Below, piece by piece: positions 22,277-33,620 of a stretch of 64,000 nucleotides of DNA; position 1 is the stretch's first letter, and each line of letters opens with the position of its first letter. Position numbers and translations under genes: made by a program. The stretch covers positions 2,790,001-2,854,000 of the forward strand of contig JAHLMK010000005.1 in the NCBI GenBank assembly GCA_019915135.1, read 5' to 3'. This DNA comes from Strobilurus pachycystidiatus. Taxonomy: Eukaryota; Basidiomycota; Agaricomycetes; Agaricales; Physalacriaceae. The notes under the pieces were generated by a model. The model was given only the letters and a program-made list of their open reading frames with translations, searched no databases and had not been told where the DNA came from.

Positions 22277-22700
22277 CTGGGCTCCCATGGCACGATTTAG
22301 GCCTGGCCCGCCAAATGAGAGGACCTGACTTCAACAAAATTTTCATTATTTTCACAAAAAAGTGCAAAATCACCTATAAGAATCTGAATCTAAGAGTCCT
22401 GAATCGTCGAGAACTGTGATTAGTTCAAGGGGTATTTTTTGGCAGTAAGAATGTGTTACTGTAGCTTGACTGCTTCTAAGCTTCCGGATCAAGGCAGTCA
22501 AGGTTTAGCTCGGGACTTCGACAAATTATATAGTCCCAAAATTTACCCCTCGACCTAATCGCAGTTCTCGACGTTTCACGACAAGGGGATTCATTTTCTT
22601 ATAGGTGATTTTGCACTTTCCCGAAAAAAATCAAAAATTTTATTGAAGTCCCTACGTCTCATTTGGCGGGCCAGGCCTAAATCGTGCCATGGGGGCCCAG
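22277..22700. mobile_element. MITE-like element with ~110-bp terminal inverted repeats
   Basis: The left end (CTGGGCTCCCATGGCACG) and the right end, reverse-complemented (CTGGGCCCCCATGGCACG), match through GATTTAGGCCTGGCCCGCC. With gaps, the match continues to AGTGCAAAATCACCTATAAG. A further inverted block (GTCGAGAACTG) lies towards the centre, so nearly the whole 424-bp element could fold on itself. There is no coding capacity. The right end is 3 bp from the RecQ/DUF6589 unit. Confidence 0.75.
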
Positions 22701-23029
22701 TCGTAGACTCGCTACCAGCCGCTTGATCGCGCCAAACAGTCCGACGGCATGATGTTTGGCTATCAGCTGTTTGGCGTGTTTGGTCTGTTTGGTTGGGGTG
22801 GGGGTTCGGGCGATCTAGCGACTGGGATGGTTCGGCCTCCTTTTGGCAGGAGCGCCTTGACCCAAGTTTGAACTTAGCAAAATTTCGCTCTAAGTTGCCC
22901 GATCGCGTTTTCAGATTCTCAAATTATAGCTTCCTCACATGAAGTAGAGACAAGAAAATGCAAGAATATATTATAGGGCATGTGTATCAGATATAAACAG
23001 GTCTAAGAATAAGAAAATTCAGCAAAAAT

Positions 23030-25660
23030 TCAAGATGAGGGCGGATATTGTGATTGGGGTGGGGGTGCAGGAGGGTATGAGTATGGATACATAGCTGAAA
23101 ATGTTGTAGATGGTGTCCGAGATGGTGTAGATGTTGGTGTGGGGTACCCTTGAGGTGGGTATGGCGTGTGGGAATAGGGAGGGCCATAGTAATATCCAGG
23201 TTGGGTGTGGAAGTATGCAGGATGCTGGTGATATCCCGAATGCATGCCAACGAAGTGAGTCGGCGTCGTCAGATACCGCGTCGAAGCAGTTGGGGTCGGT
23301 GTTGAAGGCAGGGTGGATGGTGGATGAGAAGAGACAAGGCCTCGAGGCAGCGTCCCCATTTGGGCGCCGCCTTGTCCCCGCGATGTTGATGAACTCGAAG
23401 TCGATAGCCCTTGACTCCTTCCCACCACGACACCGGCGCTTATTGTCCTAGCTCCCGCGGTCAACATCTGCCCCACTGGCTGAGTGGGACCGACCTGTTC
23501 TGATCGAGGTCGCGTTGCCGCTCTGTTCGAATCCGGCGCATCCTCAGCAGGCCGTTTCTTGGTCGTCCTCGGTTTCTTTGGCAGAGGAACGAATGGTATG
23601 GCCAAATCCTTCAGGCAACGGAAGAGCTCGTCACCGTACTCGGATAGCCACAACCATTGCCCAGCGAGAGCGCGATCCATTATGGCGCGCGTCTTGATCG
23701 ACCCCACGGACGAAAGCGTGTCGACGAGGTTGTCGCTCAAGATCCCTTCCGCAGAGAATAGAGCGCCCGGAAAATCGCGTTTCTTGAGAGTGGTACGCCA
23801 TTCATTCAACGCCTCTTGTGGCACTTGTGCTAGACTTGACGGACTCCCTTTTCTAAGTCCACCACGACGGGACGGCGCCTTGTAATATCCTGGTCGTACG
23901 GCGTCGAGAAGCTTGGGACAGCACAGATCGCAGCATGGGACAACGGGATCTATGAGCATGACGAGTGAGTAAAATTCGAGAAGCTCAGTTGAATACTCAC
24001 TGATATCCTTGTTTTGGAAGACCTCCTTCAACACCTGTCGACGACACAGCCCAGTCTGAGCAAGCACCTTGATGCCCTCGTCTACATCGTTCGGATCAAG
24101 TTTGGGCTGGTCCTTGACAAGGACTGCATCGTCGCGGCCACCAGCATGAGACCCTCGCTTGACACCACGCGCAATGGCTCGGGCCTTTGCACCTCGTTTT
24201 ACAGCAGCGGGAGTGGGTTCCTTCTTTTTCCTCCCTCGTTTCTTCTTCTGATTGACTTCCTCAGGTGACTTTATTGCGTTAAGATCCTCGCTATAGATTG
24301 ATTTCTCGACAAGAAGAACACCTCGACCCTTTGTACCAGCACCTCGTGCTGCTCGACCGGCTCGCTGAACGAAAGCCGAAACAGAGCCAGGAAGCTTCCA
24401 CTGGACGACAAGCTCGATATTGGGGATATTGCAGCCCTGAAAGGCGGTGAGTTGATGCATCTATTCATTAACTGGTATGCCGACTGACCATTCCAGCAGC
24501 GTCAGTGCAGATCAGGACACGTATGACGCCCTCGCGTACTAGACGCATTGCCTCAGTCCGATATGCCTGAGAGTAGGCGGCGTTGAATGGACAAATTATC
24601 CCACTATTGCGCAGATGCTCCGGCAATAGTTCGACCAGATGGTCCTCGATTTCAACACCGACCCCAATGTTGTCGGCGTAAATCCAGGTGAGTGGAATCT
24701 CCGCGGCTTCCTTGATTTTTGAAGGAATGACGAAATCCAGGTCGACATATGTATTGAGCGGATGCTCTATCGCGCGAGCAATGAGGGAGACATTGGCCCT
24801 GTCGTTGCCGACATCAACGGAGACGTAGTTGGTCTTGTGGAATTGGAGCTTGTCTCGTACGTCGGCGCGTACCCTAGCGGCCAAGGTTGCTGACATTGCT
24901 ACCACAGATGCACCCTTTGGCAGGAATGAGCGAATTATACCCAATGTCCCGTATTTCTTGCGGAATTGTGCTCCCCAGTGCGAAACCACATGTGCCTCGT
25001 CAACGATAACGGATAGGATTCGTCGCGTGAAGGTGCTATTTCGAAGAACTTCGTTCATGAATTTGTGGGATTGAAGCAACTCTGGTGAGATCAGAACCAC
25101 TTGATATTGACCGTCAACGATGTTCTGACTTCACGTTAGCTTGTGCAATGCAAGTATGCTCTTTGTCATGCACCTTGAGGGTCTCATCGGAGCATCCGCC
25201 GTGGCTGCTATTGACGGCGACAGCTGTGATTTTGTAATCCTTTTGGAACGACAAGACCTGGATATGCGTAAGTCCAGAAATGCATAAGGTCATCCAAGAC
25301 ACTAACCTGTTCGTCTTGCAGTGTGATCAATGGCGAGACCATGATTGAGACGCGTCCTTTGGCAGATGGGTGAACATGTGGTCCAGCCGCTATGCATGTC
25401 TTGCCCCAGCCCGTATATGCGTGGACTTCTACATCGAGGCCCTTCAGCTGAGCCTTTATGGCCTTGGTTTGCCCTTCACGAGGTACAGTGCTCCATCCCC
25501 AGGTATCGCGTAGGGTGTCCTCAAACCCTTTCAGTTCGTTTTCGGTCAAGGGTGCGCGGAGCGGTGTGATATTGGCGGCGCTGAATCGAGGACGAGGTTT
25601 CTTCTTTTTCTGAGCTGTTCCTTTTGGTGTAGGCCTAGCAGAGCGAGTCGGCGGCGGCAT
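23030..25660 (-). CDS. RecQ-like DEAH-box helicase
   Basis: The start is ATG 25660. Motifs in order are Walker A TGWGKT (about residues 83-88), motif Ia MVSPLITLQDEQ, motif II VDEAHVVSHWG, motif III SATLAAR, motif V LICTDAAGMGCNIPNIE (across an intron) and motif VI QRAGRAARG. Zinc-binding cysteines follow (LCRRQVLKEVF and CCDLCC), as in RecQ. The long tail has a basic KKKRGRKKK stretch and a Ser/Pro/Tyr-rich end. The length is about 820 residues with five or more introns. All ATPase motifs look intact. RecQ enzymes unwind DNA 3'-5' during repair. Its tight divergence from a DUF6589 gene and flanking inverted repeats suggest a selfish-element helicase rather than the housekeeping RecQ. Confidence 0.88.
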
Positions 25661-25731
25661 GGGCAGTGAGTGTAAGACACAAAAAATGATATTTCCTTTT
25701 TCGGAATGCTAGCACGCTCTTGCCTTCTCTC
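25661..25731. promoter_or_regulatory. 71-bp bidirectional spacer
   Basis: This is the only sequence between the start codons of the helicase (-) and the DUF6589-type gene (+). It must serve both genes, implying co-expression. No TATA box was recognised. Confidence 0.6.
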
Positions 25732-28700
25732 ATGTCGAACCGTTATGCTGCCCTCAGTAGCGAGCTCTCTGACCTTCCTGACTCAAACAGTCCCCAAGCA
25801 AGCGAGGATGGCGAAGACTGGACGGACACTGATAGTTCTGACCCAGATTCAGACGATTCTTACAAGTCAAAGGCTCCGCGCTCCTCGCCCACTCCTGCTG
25901 GATTCGGTCAATCTGACGACGGTCTCGGAAGTGATTTGACAGATCTTCCTTCCTCAGATGACGGGATACGGCTCGCCTCTAACAGCACCCACCAGACACC
26001 ACACGCCCAAACCATTGGTCGAGCGCCTATATCCCAATTTCTCCAGAATCTTGTCGGACGTCGACAGCCGCAAGCTACAAAACCAGTCGAGAGTAACCTC
26101 CCGCCACTGAGTAGTGAGCCAGGTCTCCTGCCCACATCTCCCATCGTCGGCGATCCAGAAGAGCGGAAGCGCATCCGTCGCAAGAAGGGGCAGCGTAAAC
26201 GGTCTCAGACCCAGAAGCTTGATCCTCCAGAAGCTCCTCCATTACCTGCGTCTGCACATCCTCATGCACCCGTCTTCAAGAGCATCTTGGATCTACGAGC
26301 ACGACACCGTATCCCGTTTGGTGAACTTGTCTTCTATGTGTTTGACCCCATCTATAAACAGGGTTACACGAGCCGACCGTTCTTCCAGTCCGCCAGTCGA
26401 ACACTTCGGCTGCTAGACATCTTTGGGCGTGCAAAGAAGGCTCGGGCTGTTGTGTCGGAGTGGGCTTATCAGCGGACAGAGAACGCAGTCCGTTGAGAGG
26501 CGCGAAATGTTACCGAGTCAAAGGTCTTGCAAACCCAGAACGTCGCGCTTGACCAGAACTTCTATCTTGGGTTCAATTTTGGACGTTTGAAGGAGCGCTT
26601 ACAATCTGTGGTACCGGTCACAGTGCGAGTTCTTACTGCACTTGCGACGAGTCCAAAACACGTTAAATCTTACACACCTCGGCGCCTGGCCAAGAAGTCA
26701 AATGTGAGTTCCACCTCCAGCGAAGTACTGTCATACCAACACCAGTCACAGGTTATCTTCACAACCATACTCCAAAATCTCTCCGAGTTCAGTCAGAAGA
26801 ATAACGTCTTCAAGAAGATTATCAGCGCATACTTGTATGCCACGGGCTCACAACGCCAACCAATAGAGATCATGGCGCACCTTGGTCTCTCGGAAAGCTA
26901 CACTAGCCTTATTGACAAGAAGCGGACACGTAAACGAAGGCCGAAGAAGAAGAAGGCAGTGCTACGAGATGAAGCTGCTCTGGCGGAGACCATCACAATC
27001 GACGATGTTGAGGACATTGCCATGGAGCCTTCAATTGTTGAGTCACGCCCAGGATCACTTCGTTCGCTTGCTAGTCATATGCGTGGTGTTGCTCATGGGA
27101 TCGCGTCAACGGGCCTGTTCGGACTTTCCTACGATAACATAAACCTTGTCTCTAAGGCTGCCGAACAGATTCTCGGGCGAACAGGTAGAGTTCTCCATAT
27201 GCGTCATGAGGCTTAAGTTTGACTCCATCTTAGATGCACAAGAGAACGGAACATGTGCAACGATCTTTGTTCTCTGGGCAGCGGACCTCAACGACATGAA
27301 AGTGGCGGATCTTCGGAAAGCTTTTGACGAGGCACCGGGTCTTGCGCTGAAGGACATACTTCATACCGCGAACGAGGCCTCCTTTTTTTGCAAATGTCTC
27401 ATTTATTGCATTCTGCGCATCATCATCAGTCAGGGAGGAGAGGGATTCGCTCGGTTCAAAGACGAACTGGAGCGAAGTCAACCTATATCTGACTTCAAGA
27501 TCGAGGTTCACAAAACTCCGCTCTATCCAACACCGGCGTGGAAGATTGACGAGTCAACAATTCTCGGGAATGCAGAGCTGGTTGAGCAGGTATTCAAGTA
27601 CCTGGGCCTTTACGGTAAACCCGAGTTTGACAAGTACATTCGTATTTTGGCTGGAGATCAACTCTCGATTGCTCGCCTCCGTTCACTGGTCAACATCCGA
27701 GCAGGGCAGGAAGGAGGCTTTGATAGTTTCAGTTGGGGCGCGTGGATGCCAGGGCTTTTCCACGGAAAGATTGCAGATACTCACGGTTTCTTCAATACAC
27801 ATTGGGGCAAGCCGGGGACTGGTGGTCGCAATCCTGCCAGCCTCTGGTTCCACAACACTCTTCTTCACCGACTGCCAATCACTCTTACATCCCTCCCTAC
27901 CTTCCGCACCTGTCGTGACCTGATCTTCACATCTCTCTACGCCCGTGTACTCAATGGTCTTCTTCTGATATCCGGTCGCGACGCCTTGGACACTTACGCC
28001 ACACCAACAACTTCCTTCCACGATCTCTACAAGCATGCAGAGCAGATATACGACCGCTTCACGGATACCAATCAGGTCTCAGTGCTACGACAGGAACGCC
28101 GACAAGCCGAGGCGGCTGGGAAGGATCCAACGATAGAGAAAAAGGGAGATATGGTATATGAGAATGCTGTTCTTTTCTTGCGCGACGCCTTGATCTCGCG
28201 TGAGTACTCAGATGCCATCAAAGCTGGTGATTCTGGGCGGGTACTCCTTGTGTTGAAGATTTGGGCACTAAGTTTTCATGGGAACGGGCGAACGAAATAT
28301 GCATATGAGATGCTGAGCATCATTCACCACCTCACACATGTATGGCCCAAGCCTCTCTGGTGCGTATTCTATTTCGCTTCTTTTTTGCTTTGCTGATGCA
28401 GTCGTCAGCTCTATCATACTAAATAACTGGCTATTGAACCCAACCGGGAATCCGAACTCTTTTGTCGAAGTCGATTTGATGCAAGAGCACATGAACTTTT
28501 GGATCAAGGTTTGTCAATTTGCATGTCATCGTTCTCAAGCCTAACGTATGTCTCAGAATGCTTATCGCGCTCATGGTAGCAATGCATCGTGGGACTGGCT
28601 GGAGATCATCGCACCTTGCGTAACTGTTCTCCGTCACCTCACAACCAGTCTCAATGGTCTTCTTGGCGCAGACATGGGCACCAAGCACGCTCCTCCTGAT

Positions 28701-29327
28701 CTTGCGGCAGACATTGACACTCTCATTCATAGCCTGATGTCACGCAAAGTGTATACTATCTGTCCTGGTCGCGTTCTCGATGATGGCGAAACTCCAGTTG
28801 TAGATGTCATCACATCCGGACTTTGCACTCTGGTTGAAGGGGTCAAGAGCCCACTCATCGAGTACAACACTGCGTTCAAGCGTCTCCAGGCGCGGATGAG
28901 GCTAAAACCCTTGGTTCCCGTTGTCCCGTCCGCGGACGCCACATTATCTCCGGATACAACGTCACACGCACCTCCAACTATTGCCGAGACTGCTACAAGG
29001 CGCGTTGATACCGATACTCCACCCATCACACACCCTGCGCCTGCGCCTACTTCATTGAATTCAGAGACAGATTGTTCGATGGAATCACCCGACTCCGATG
29101 GTGATGATAGCAACAAAGATTTTGACGACGACGAGGATGATGAGGAAGAGACTGAATTTGCAGGGATCATGGATGCGGATGATGAGCCAACTTTGGAGCG
29201 CCTTGGCCACGAAGACATCGAATTGGACATGGATACTGTGGATGGAGGAGGTGCTGGAGGGGCAGAATGGGATATCTACGGTGATGATGATGCCTCCGGG
29301 GAGTCTGATGGGTCTCAAAGTGATTAA
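25732..29327 (+). CDS. DUF6589-type protein (possible transposase partner of RecQ)
   Basis: The start is ATG 25732 (MSNRYAALSSELSDLPDSN). The protein is about 1,080 residues. The N-terminus is acidic, with a basic KKGQRKRSQ patch. The core has the strings known from DUF6589 proteins of mushrooms: GLFGLSYDNINLVSKAAEQI, then ENGTCATIF, ILAGDQLSIARLRSL, and MPGLFHGKIADTHGFFNTHW. The C-terminus is very acidic (DFDDDEDDEEETEF). Introns near 27186-27234, 28361-28399 and 28509-28557 keep the frame. Conserved acids in GDQ and ADTHG could be metal ligands, but that is speculation. An in-frame TGA at 26494-26496 either lies in a 51-nt intron (26488-26538) or is a nonsense mutation. The family's function is unknown to me. 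Confidence 0.8.
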
Positions 29328-29538
29328 TAAAGTACAAACAGGTATTTTGTGAATTATTGGGGCGAGACAATGCGGCGTTGAAGTGATAAATGCATTCGTC
29401 GATACAGCGATCGTGAAATAATTCTAAGTCCAATGTCACAAAAGTGTTATCCCCAATGTCACGGCCGAACCCTCCCAGCCGCTTCGCCAAAGTGATAAGC
29501 GCAGCCACGTGGCGAACGCGGATGGTCACGAGCCTAGC

Positions 29539-29628
29539 CCAGTCGGTTCAGGATGTTACCACCGCCCCCAACCAAACAAACCAAACAATCGGTATTCGGT
29601 CCGGTCGGTAACATCCTGAGCCGACTGG
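29539..29628. repeat. Near-perfect hairpin at the right end of the RecQ/DUF6589 unit
   Basis: The arms at 29539-29560 and 29607-29628 are 22 bp with one mismatch (CCAGTCGG..GATGTTACC and its complement). The loop holds the CCAACCAAACAAACC-rich block that is also part of the terminal inverted repeat. It could be a protein-binding or end-processing structure. Confidence 0.7.
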
Positions 29629-29641
29629 TATTACGAGTCTA

Positions 29642-30278
29642 GGTCCTCTTAACCTAGCTCAGACTAATCCTCCGGTTTCTTTGAACCTAACCTCAAAGAG
29701 AGAATCAATATGCGAATACCTTTTGTAGCTACGAAGTGACAGTTCGAGCTGCGTGGTACTCGCATTAACGCTAGCTACGAAAATCTTGCAAAAGAGAGAT
29801 TTTGATTGTTTGTTGTTTCGTCACTTTGCATGCAGTACTTGAGATGTTGATCAAGTTAGTATCGAATGTACACGTCTACGAGACACCTTCGCGCACAAAC
29901 CATTACTCACGAGTGTCCCAATGAGAAGTTCTGAATGCCCAGTCCCACAAGCTATATACAGCCGGTAGATGGTCATACTTGTACCAACGGCCCACATCTA
30001 CAAGGCGCGTGAGGTGAATACATGGACGCCACGCGTTTTTCTACGCGTCAACCAATTTTGTCCCAATGATCATTCATGCCCTCGCGTCTAGTCGCGCCAC
30101 GCTCTTTGGGCAAGGACGGCTATGTATGAAGCGCCTTACACAGCACTGGACTTGGCTCCCTGTTCTCTTTCACATGCATCCTCAGAGTTAGACATTCTTA
30201 CGGCGCCATTTTAAATCCCACCGTGCCCTTGGAGTAGTGGTAGATATGGCGACGGTGGGAAAACAGTCGACAGAGTCA
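29642..30278. other. Intergenic between two mobile elements
   Basis: About 640 bp of unremarkable, non-coding sequence lie between the RecQ/DUF6589 unit and the hAT element. No RNA gene was recognised. Confidence 0.45.
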
Positions 30279-30286
30279 AGTGACAA
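30279..30286. repeat. hAT target-site duplication, left copy
   Basis: AGTGACAA immediately precedes the terminal CAGTGTTGT of the hAT element. The same 8 bp follow its right end. Confidence 0.9.
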
Positions 30287-33200
30287 CAGTGTTGTCTTGA
30301 CCCGGGGTCATGACCCAAAGTCAAGAGTCAGCGGTCACCCGCCTCGAACTTGACCTGACCTTGACCATGGGTCAGGTGGGGGTCAGGTTTATGTGGCGCA
30401 ATTTTAGCGGTAGCATTGTTATAGGTGTCAGACATATTACTAAGTATCTAATCAATCATTTCTGGCTCAGCCTGTGAGCTACCAGGCCGAGGAGCATCTT
30501 CCTCAAATTCTGCCAACACCTCATCCAACCCGCTCTGCCCATCTAGTTGATATGAACGAAGTGATCCGCCCCAAGTTGACACCGAGCCAATCTTTGCTAC
30601 ATCAAATATCCGATCCAGCTCGTAAAGTTCCGTGGTGCCAAAGTGAAGCCGAATAGTGGGGAGACGCATGGCATCTTCAACGGCAGGGTCCGCGTGAGGA
30701 TCTTCGCCAGCATCTCCGTCTTCCGGCATATCATCAAGTGTCCGTGTGAGGCGTTGGATACCCTGCTCTTGACTACCTGCAGCGTTCTCTTCATCGTCGT
30801 CATCCAAGTCCTGAATCCGATTATCAGCGCCAGATGCAACATCAGCACGTAACTCGTGAAAGTGAAGGATGTGACGCGATTTGCGTGATTTTGCGGGATG
30901 CTCCTCGTTGATATGCCGACGCACGATAAGGTTTTTGTGAGCGCGTTCGGGGTGCAGAAGGCTACGTGTCTTGTCTGCGTAACTTCTTCCCAAGACACTG
31001 AAAGCACGCTCGTTCCCGCCTGAATTGGCAACGATGGCCAAGATACGACGCGCAAGCTGCCCCAGGTCATTGTCGACACCTCGCCAGATCGAGTTCATGA
31101 GCTGAATTGTATCCTGGCCAATCCATTAAAGCACACCGAGGAGACAAAATGACTGCACATACTTTATTTTGGAAAAGATTCTTGAATTCGCCAAGTGCCA
31201 TTGCTTCGGCCGTGTAGATTGATGTCCCATCGTAATAGTCTAGGTATTGCTCGAAGAGGTTTGTGGGGATGTCCGAGTCCTCGGTAAGCTTGAACATGCG
31301 CTTATAGACACGCTTGACAACCGAAAAGAGACCAGTGCGCTTCAACGAGTGAACTGTTGAGCTGAAGTAGTAGCCACGGAGGAAAGGATTGAAGAATACT
31401 GCAAGAATGTAGAGATCCTGGTCGTGCTTCAGGGCTTTCCAACGCTTGGACAGGCTATCGCGGATGGCTTTGTTGTCTGCAGCAATGTCAAACCCGTTGG
31501 ATGAATTGTACTGGTGATAAAGCATGAAGAGAGTGATGACGACGTGATCAAGACGTGTATTGGCTCCTTGAGTGATATTGGCCGCGACTGCAAGCGGTGT
31601 GAGGTAGCGATTAACACTAAAAGACTATCAGAAGGGTGAGAGCCCGACGGATCGTGACCACATACCGTTGGACCCCAGTCCAGAACAGACCATTCCGGCC
31701 AGACTCAATGAGATCAATGGCACCCTCAGCAGCTTCTATGGCGTCGTCGTCTGCACCGCCCGCGAGTCTGAGTTCATCGGCACGATGGTTGACAAGATCA
31801 ATCAGCGCAACCTTCAAATCAAGAAGTCGACGTGTGGACATTGCGTGGGTGCCCCAGCGGGTAATACCAGCTCTAACAAAGCGCTTGAGACGTTCCCAGG
31901 ACTCTCCGGGTGATCGTGCTTCATTGATGGCCATCTGTTCCTCAAGAAGCATCAAAAGAGCGCGTTTGTGAGACGAGAACCAATTGATGACTATCAGACA
32001 TTCGCTCAATATCTGGACAACTTGGCGACTCTTCATGTAGTCCTTGACGACAAGATTGATCTAAAGATAGGCGGTGAGAATGAGGATACTCGGAAAGGTA
32101 GCACCTACTTGATGAGCCCAGCACAGAATAGTCAAAATCCACGGCATAGCCGTTAACAGTAAAGGTCGCAGGCCTCGGGAATCCCCACCAGAGTCGCAGG
32201 TGAAAGCTACGAGAACGGCACCCCAAGAAGCAAGTAACTGGAGATCTGCCATTACGTGTACGAGTAAATTTGCGGACGTCTTGCGTTCATGAGTTGTGAC
32301 GTGAATGTTGACCGGATACTCCTTGAATCGATGAGTATAGCATTACACAATGAAACATATGTACATACTTTTCCTTTAACGTTACAACTGATCTGCTGGA
32401 CCGCGTCATGTTTCGTACTCCAGCCATCAACAGACGCCGTGACGAACTCGCCATTGATCTGCTTTGCAACACCTCCCTGGATATTTTCGACTTCCTTATC
32501 GAGTATCCGACCCGATAGAGCACGTCTACCTGGCAGTTTCGCTCCATTGACCCATTTTTTGAAGAAGTGGATGGTGAACGGGATTTCGATGGAGTTGTAT
32601 GACGCATTGAGCATTGTCCAGAGCTTTCCAACATCAGACTCGAACTCCTCCTGCTGTGACGCCTTGAAGCGCTTGGCCTCTGGGTGTACAAGCAGTTTTG
32701 CTTGTCGCTTCTGCCCGGCTACTGTAAGGGGTGTAGACGTCGTGGTACTAGTGGGAATGGGAGCGGTTGTGTCCTTCTCAGCACCTTTGGACTCGGCCGT
32801 AAACCTTTCCTTCCAATTTGCCTGAACGTGTTCGCAGTCACGGATGTGCTTCTTGAGGGTGAGGACCTTGCCGCAAAGTACAGGAACAGCGCCGAGTGCT
32901 AGATGATCACAGGTTGGCAGTACGGCATATGGAAGGAGAGCGGACTTACCCTGTTCGTGTATCTCGGTATCAGTCACTCTATCTGCCGGAAGTAGCACCC
33001 CGAGACGGATTTTGTTCAACTGCTCCTCCTTCAAAACAGCTTCCTTCAGCTTTACTTCACCGCGGCAGCGGGCTTCTCGATTGGTATGGTTGCCTTTGTA
33101 GAGCCCTCCCTTGTAGAAGGCTTGCCATGCCCAACTTTCGACACCTTTCTGACCGTCTGGCATGATGACACGCGGTAGATTTGCGGTCCTGGGTCAAATG

Positions 33201-33379
33201 TTCGTGGAAGGCGATGCAGAAAACTTCGATTGCATTGGTACTAGTTATCTAATTCGGATCATTCACGGCCCGACTAGTACCTTGACCCCAGCGACGGTCA
33301 AGTCGTCCTGACCTGACCTTGACCTGACTCTTGACCCAGGGGGTTAGGTCAAGAACCTGACTTGACCTTCACAACACTG
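30287..33379 (-). mobile_element. Complete hAT-superfamily transposon
   Basis: The element is 3,093 bp. The left end starts CAGTGTTGTCTTGACC and the right end, reverse-complemented, starts CAGTGTTGTGAAGGTC, matching the hAT C/TAG-type terminus. Subterminal regions on both sides are packed with TTGACC/GGTCAA hexamers in both orientations, as expected for transposase-binding sites. The 8-bp duplication AGTGACAA on both sides is exact. One transposase gene (-) fills the interior. Exact duplications and an open transposase suggest recent insertion. Confidence 0.92.
30448..33163 (-). CDS. hAT transposase
   Basis: The start is ATG 33163 (MPDGQKGVESWAWQAFYK). The N-terminal third has a degenerate zinc-finger (BED-like) pattern, VPVLCGKVLTLKKHIRDCEH. 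The middle carries the RNase H-like catalytic fold (EFVTASVDGWSTKHD; AFTCDSGGDSRGL; LTILCWAHQ), the usual hAT landmarks around the first and second acidic positions. The C-terminal dimerisation region has NSGGNERAFSVLGRSYADKT and LHPERAHKNLIVRRHI. An acidic tail ends at 30448. Introns fall near 32310-32380, 32040-32110, 31610-31670 and 31100-31160. No stop or frameshift was found in any exon, so the enzyme may be functional. The gene is bounded by the element's terminal repeats. Confidence 0.9.
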
Positions 33380-33387
33380 AGTGACAA
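33380..33387. repeat. hAT target-site duplication, right copy
   Basis: AGTGACAA directly follows the terminal ACAACACTG, identical to the copy at the left end. Confidence 0.9.
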
Positions 33388-33620
33388 GGTTCAGAATCTA
33401 TTAACGTCGACATGTCCACATTAAGTTTAAGACAGGTTACAAGAGGATCTATGTAAAAGGTATGGTCACTCGTCTTCTTTCCCTCCCTGCAGCGCAGCGC
33501 ATGCTGCGCGTTACCATTACAGCATCTAGATTCTAGAATACATTCCCCGCGATGGCTTTCCGAAGCGTATGCCATACGCCTCATATCGCCCACCATGATC
33601 CAGTACCCACTTTCACATGC

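Larger units (their letters stand above)
22704..29641. mobile_element. Putative RecQ/DUF6589 transposable unit with imperfect terminal inverted repeats
   Basis: Both ends carry matching inverted blocks in the same order from outside to inside. The outermost is TAGACTCG..TACCAG (22704 on; reverse complement ending 29641). Next is a TGTTTGG-rich block (22777-22798 against 29566-29587, 21 of 22 matching). The innermost is AGCGACTGGGATGGTTCGGCC-like sequence (22817-22837 against 29463-29483, 19 of 21). Between them sit only a RecQ-like helicase gene (-) and a DUF6589-type gene (+), divergent from a 71-bp spacer. No target duplication was found. The mobile nature is inferred from the ends and from the island of other elements around it. 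The pairing of these two families is not a standard catalogued transposon that I know. Confidence 0.55.

Noticed and set aside
27683..28036. Antisense frames within the DUF6589 gene
   Set aside because: Shadows of the coding strand; the + strand carries recognisable family motifs throughout.
22704..29641. Telomere-linked RecQ helicase
   Set aside because: No telomeric repeats are present, host genes lie on both sides, and the gene is paired with a DUF6589 gene inside inverted repeats.
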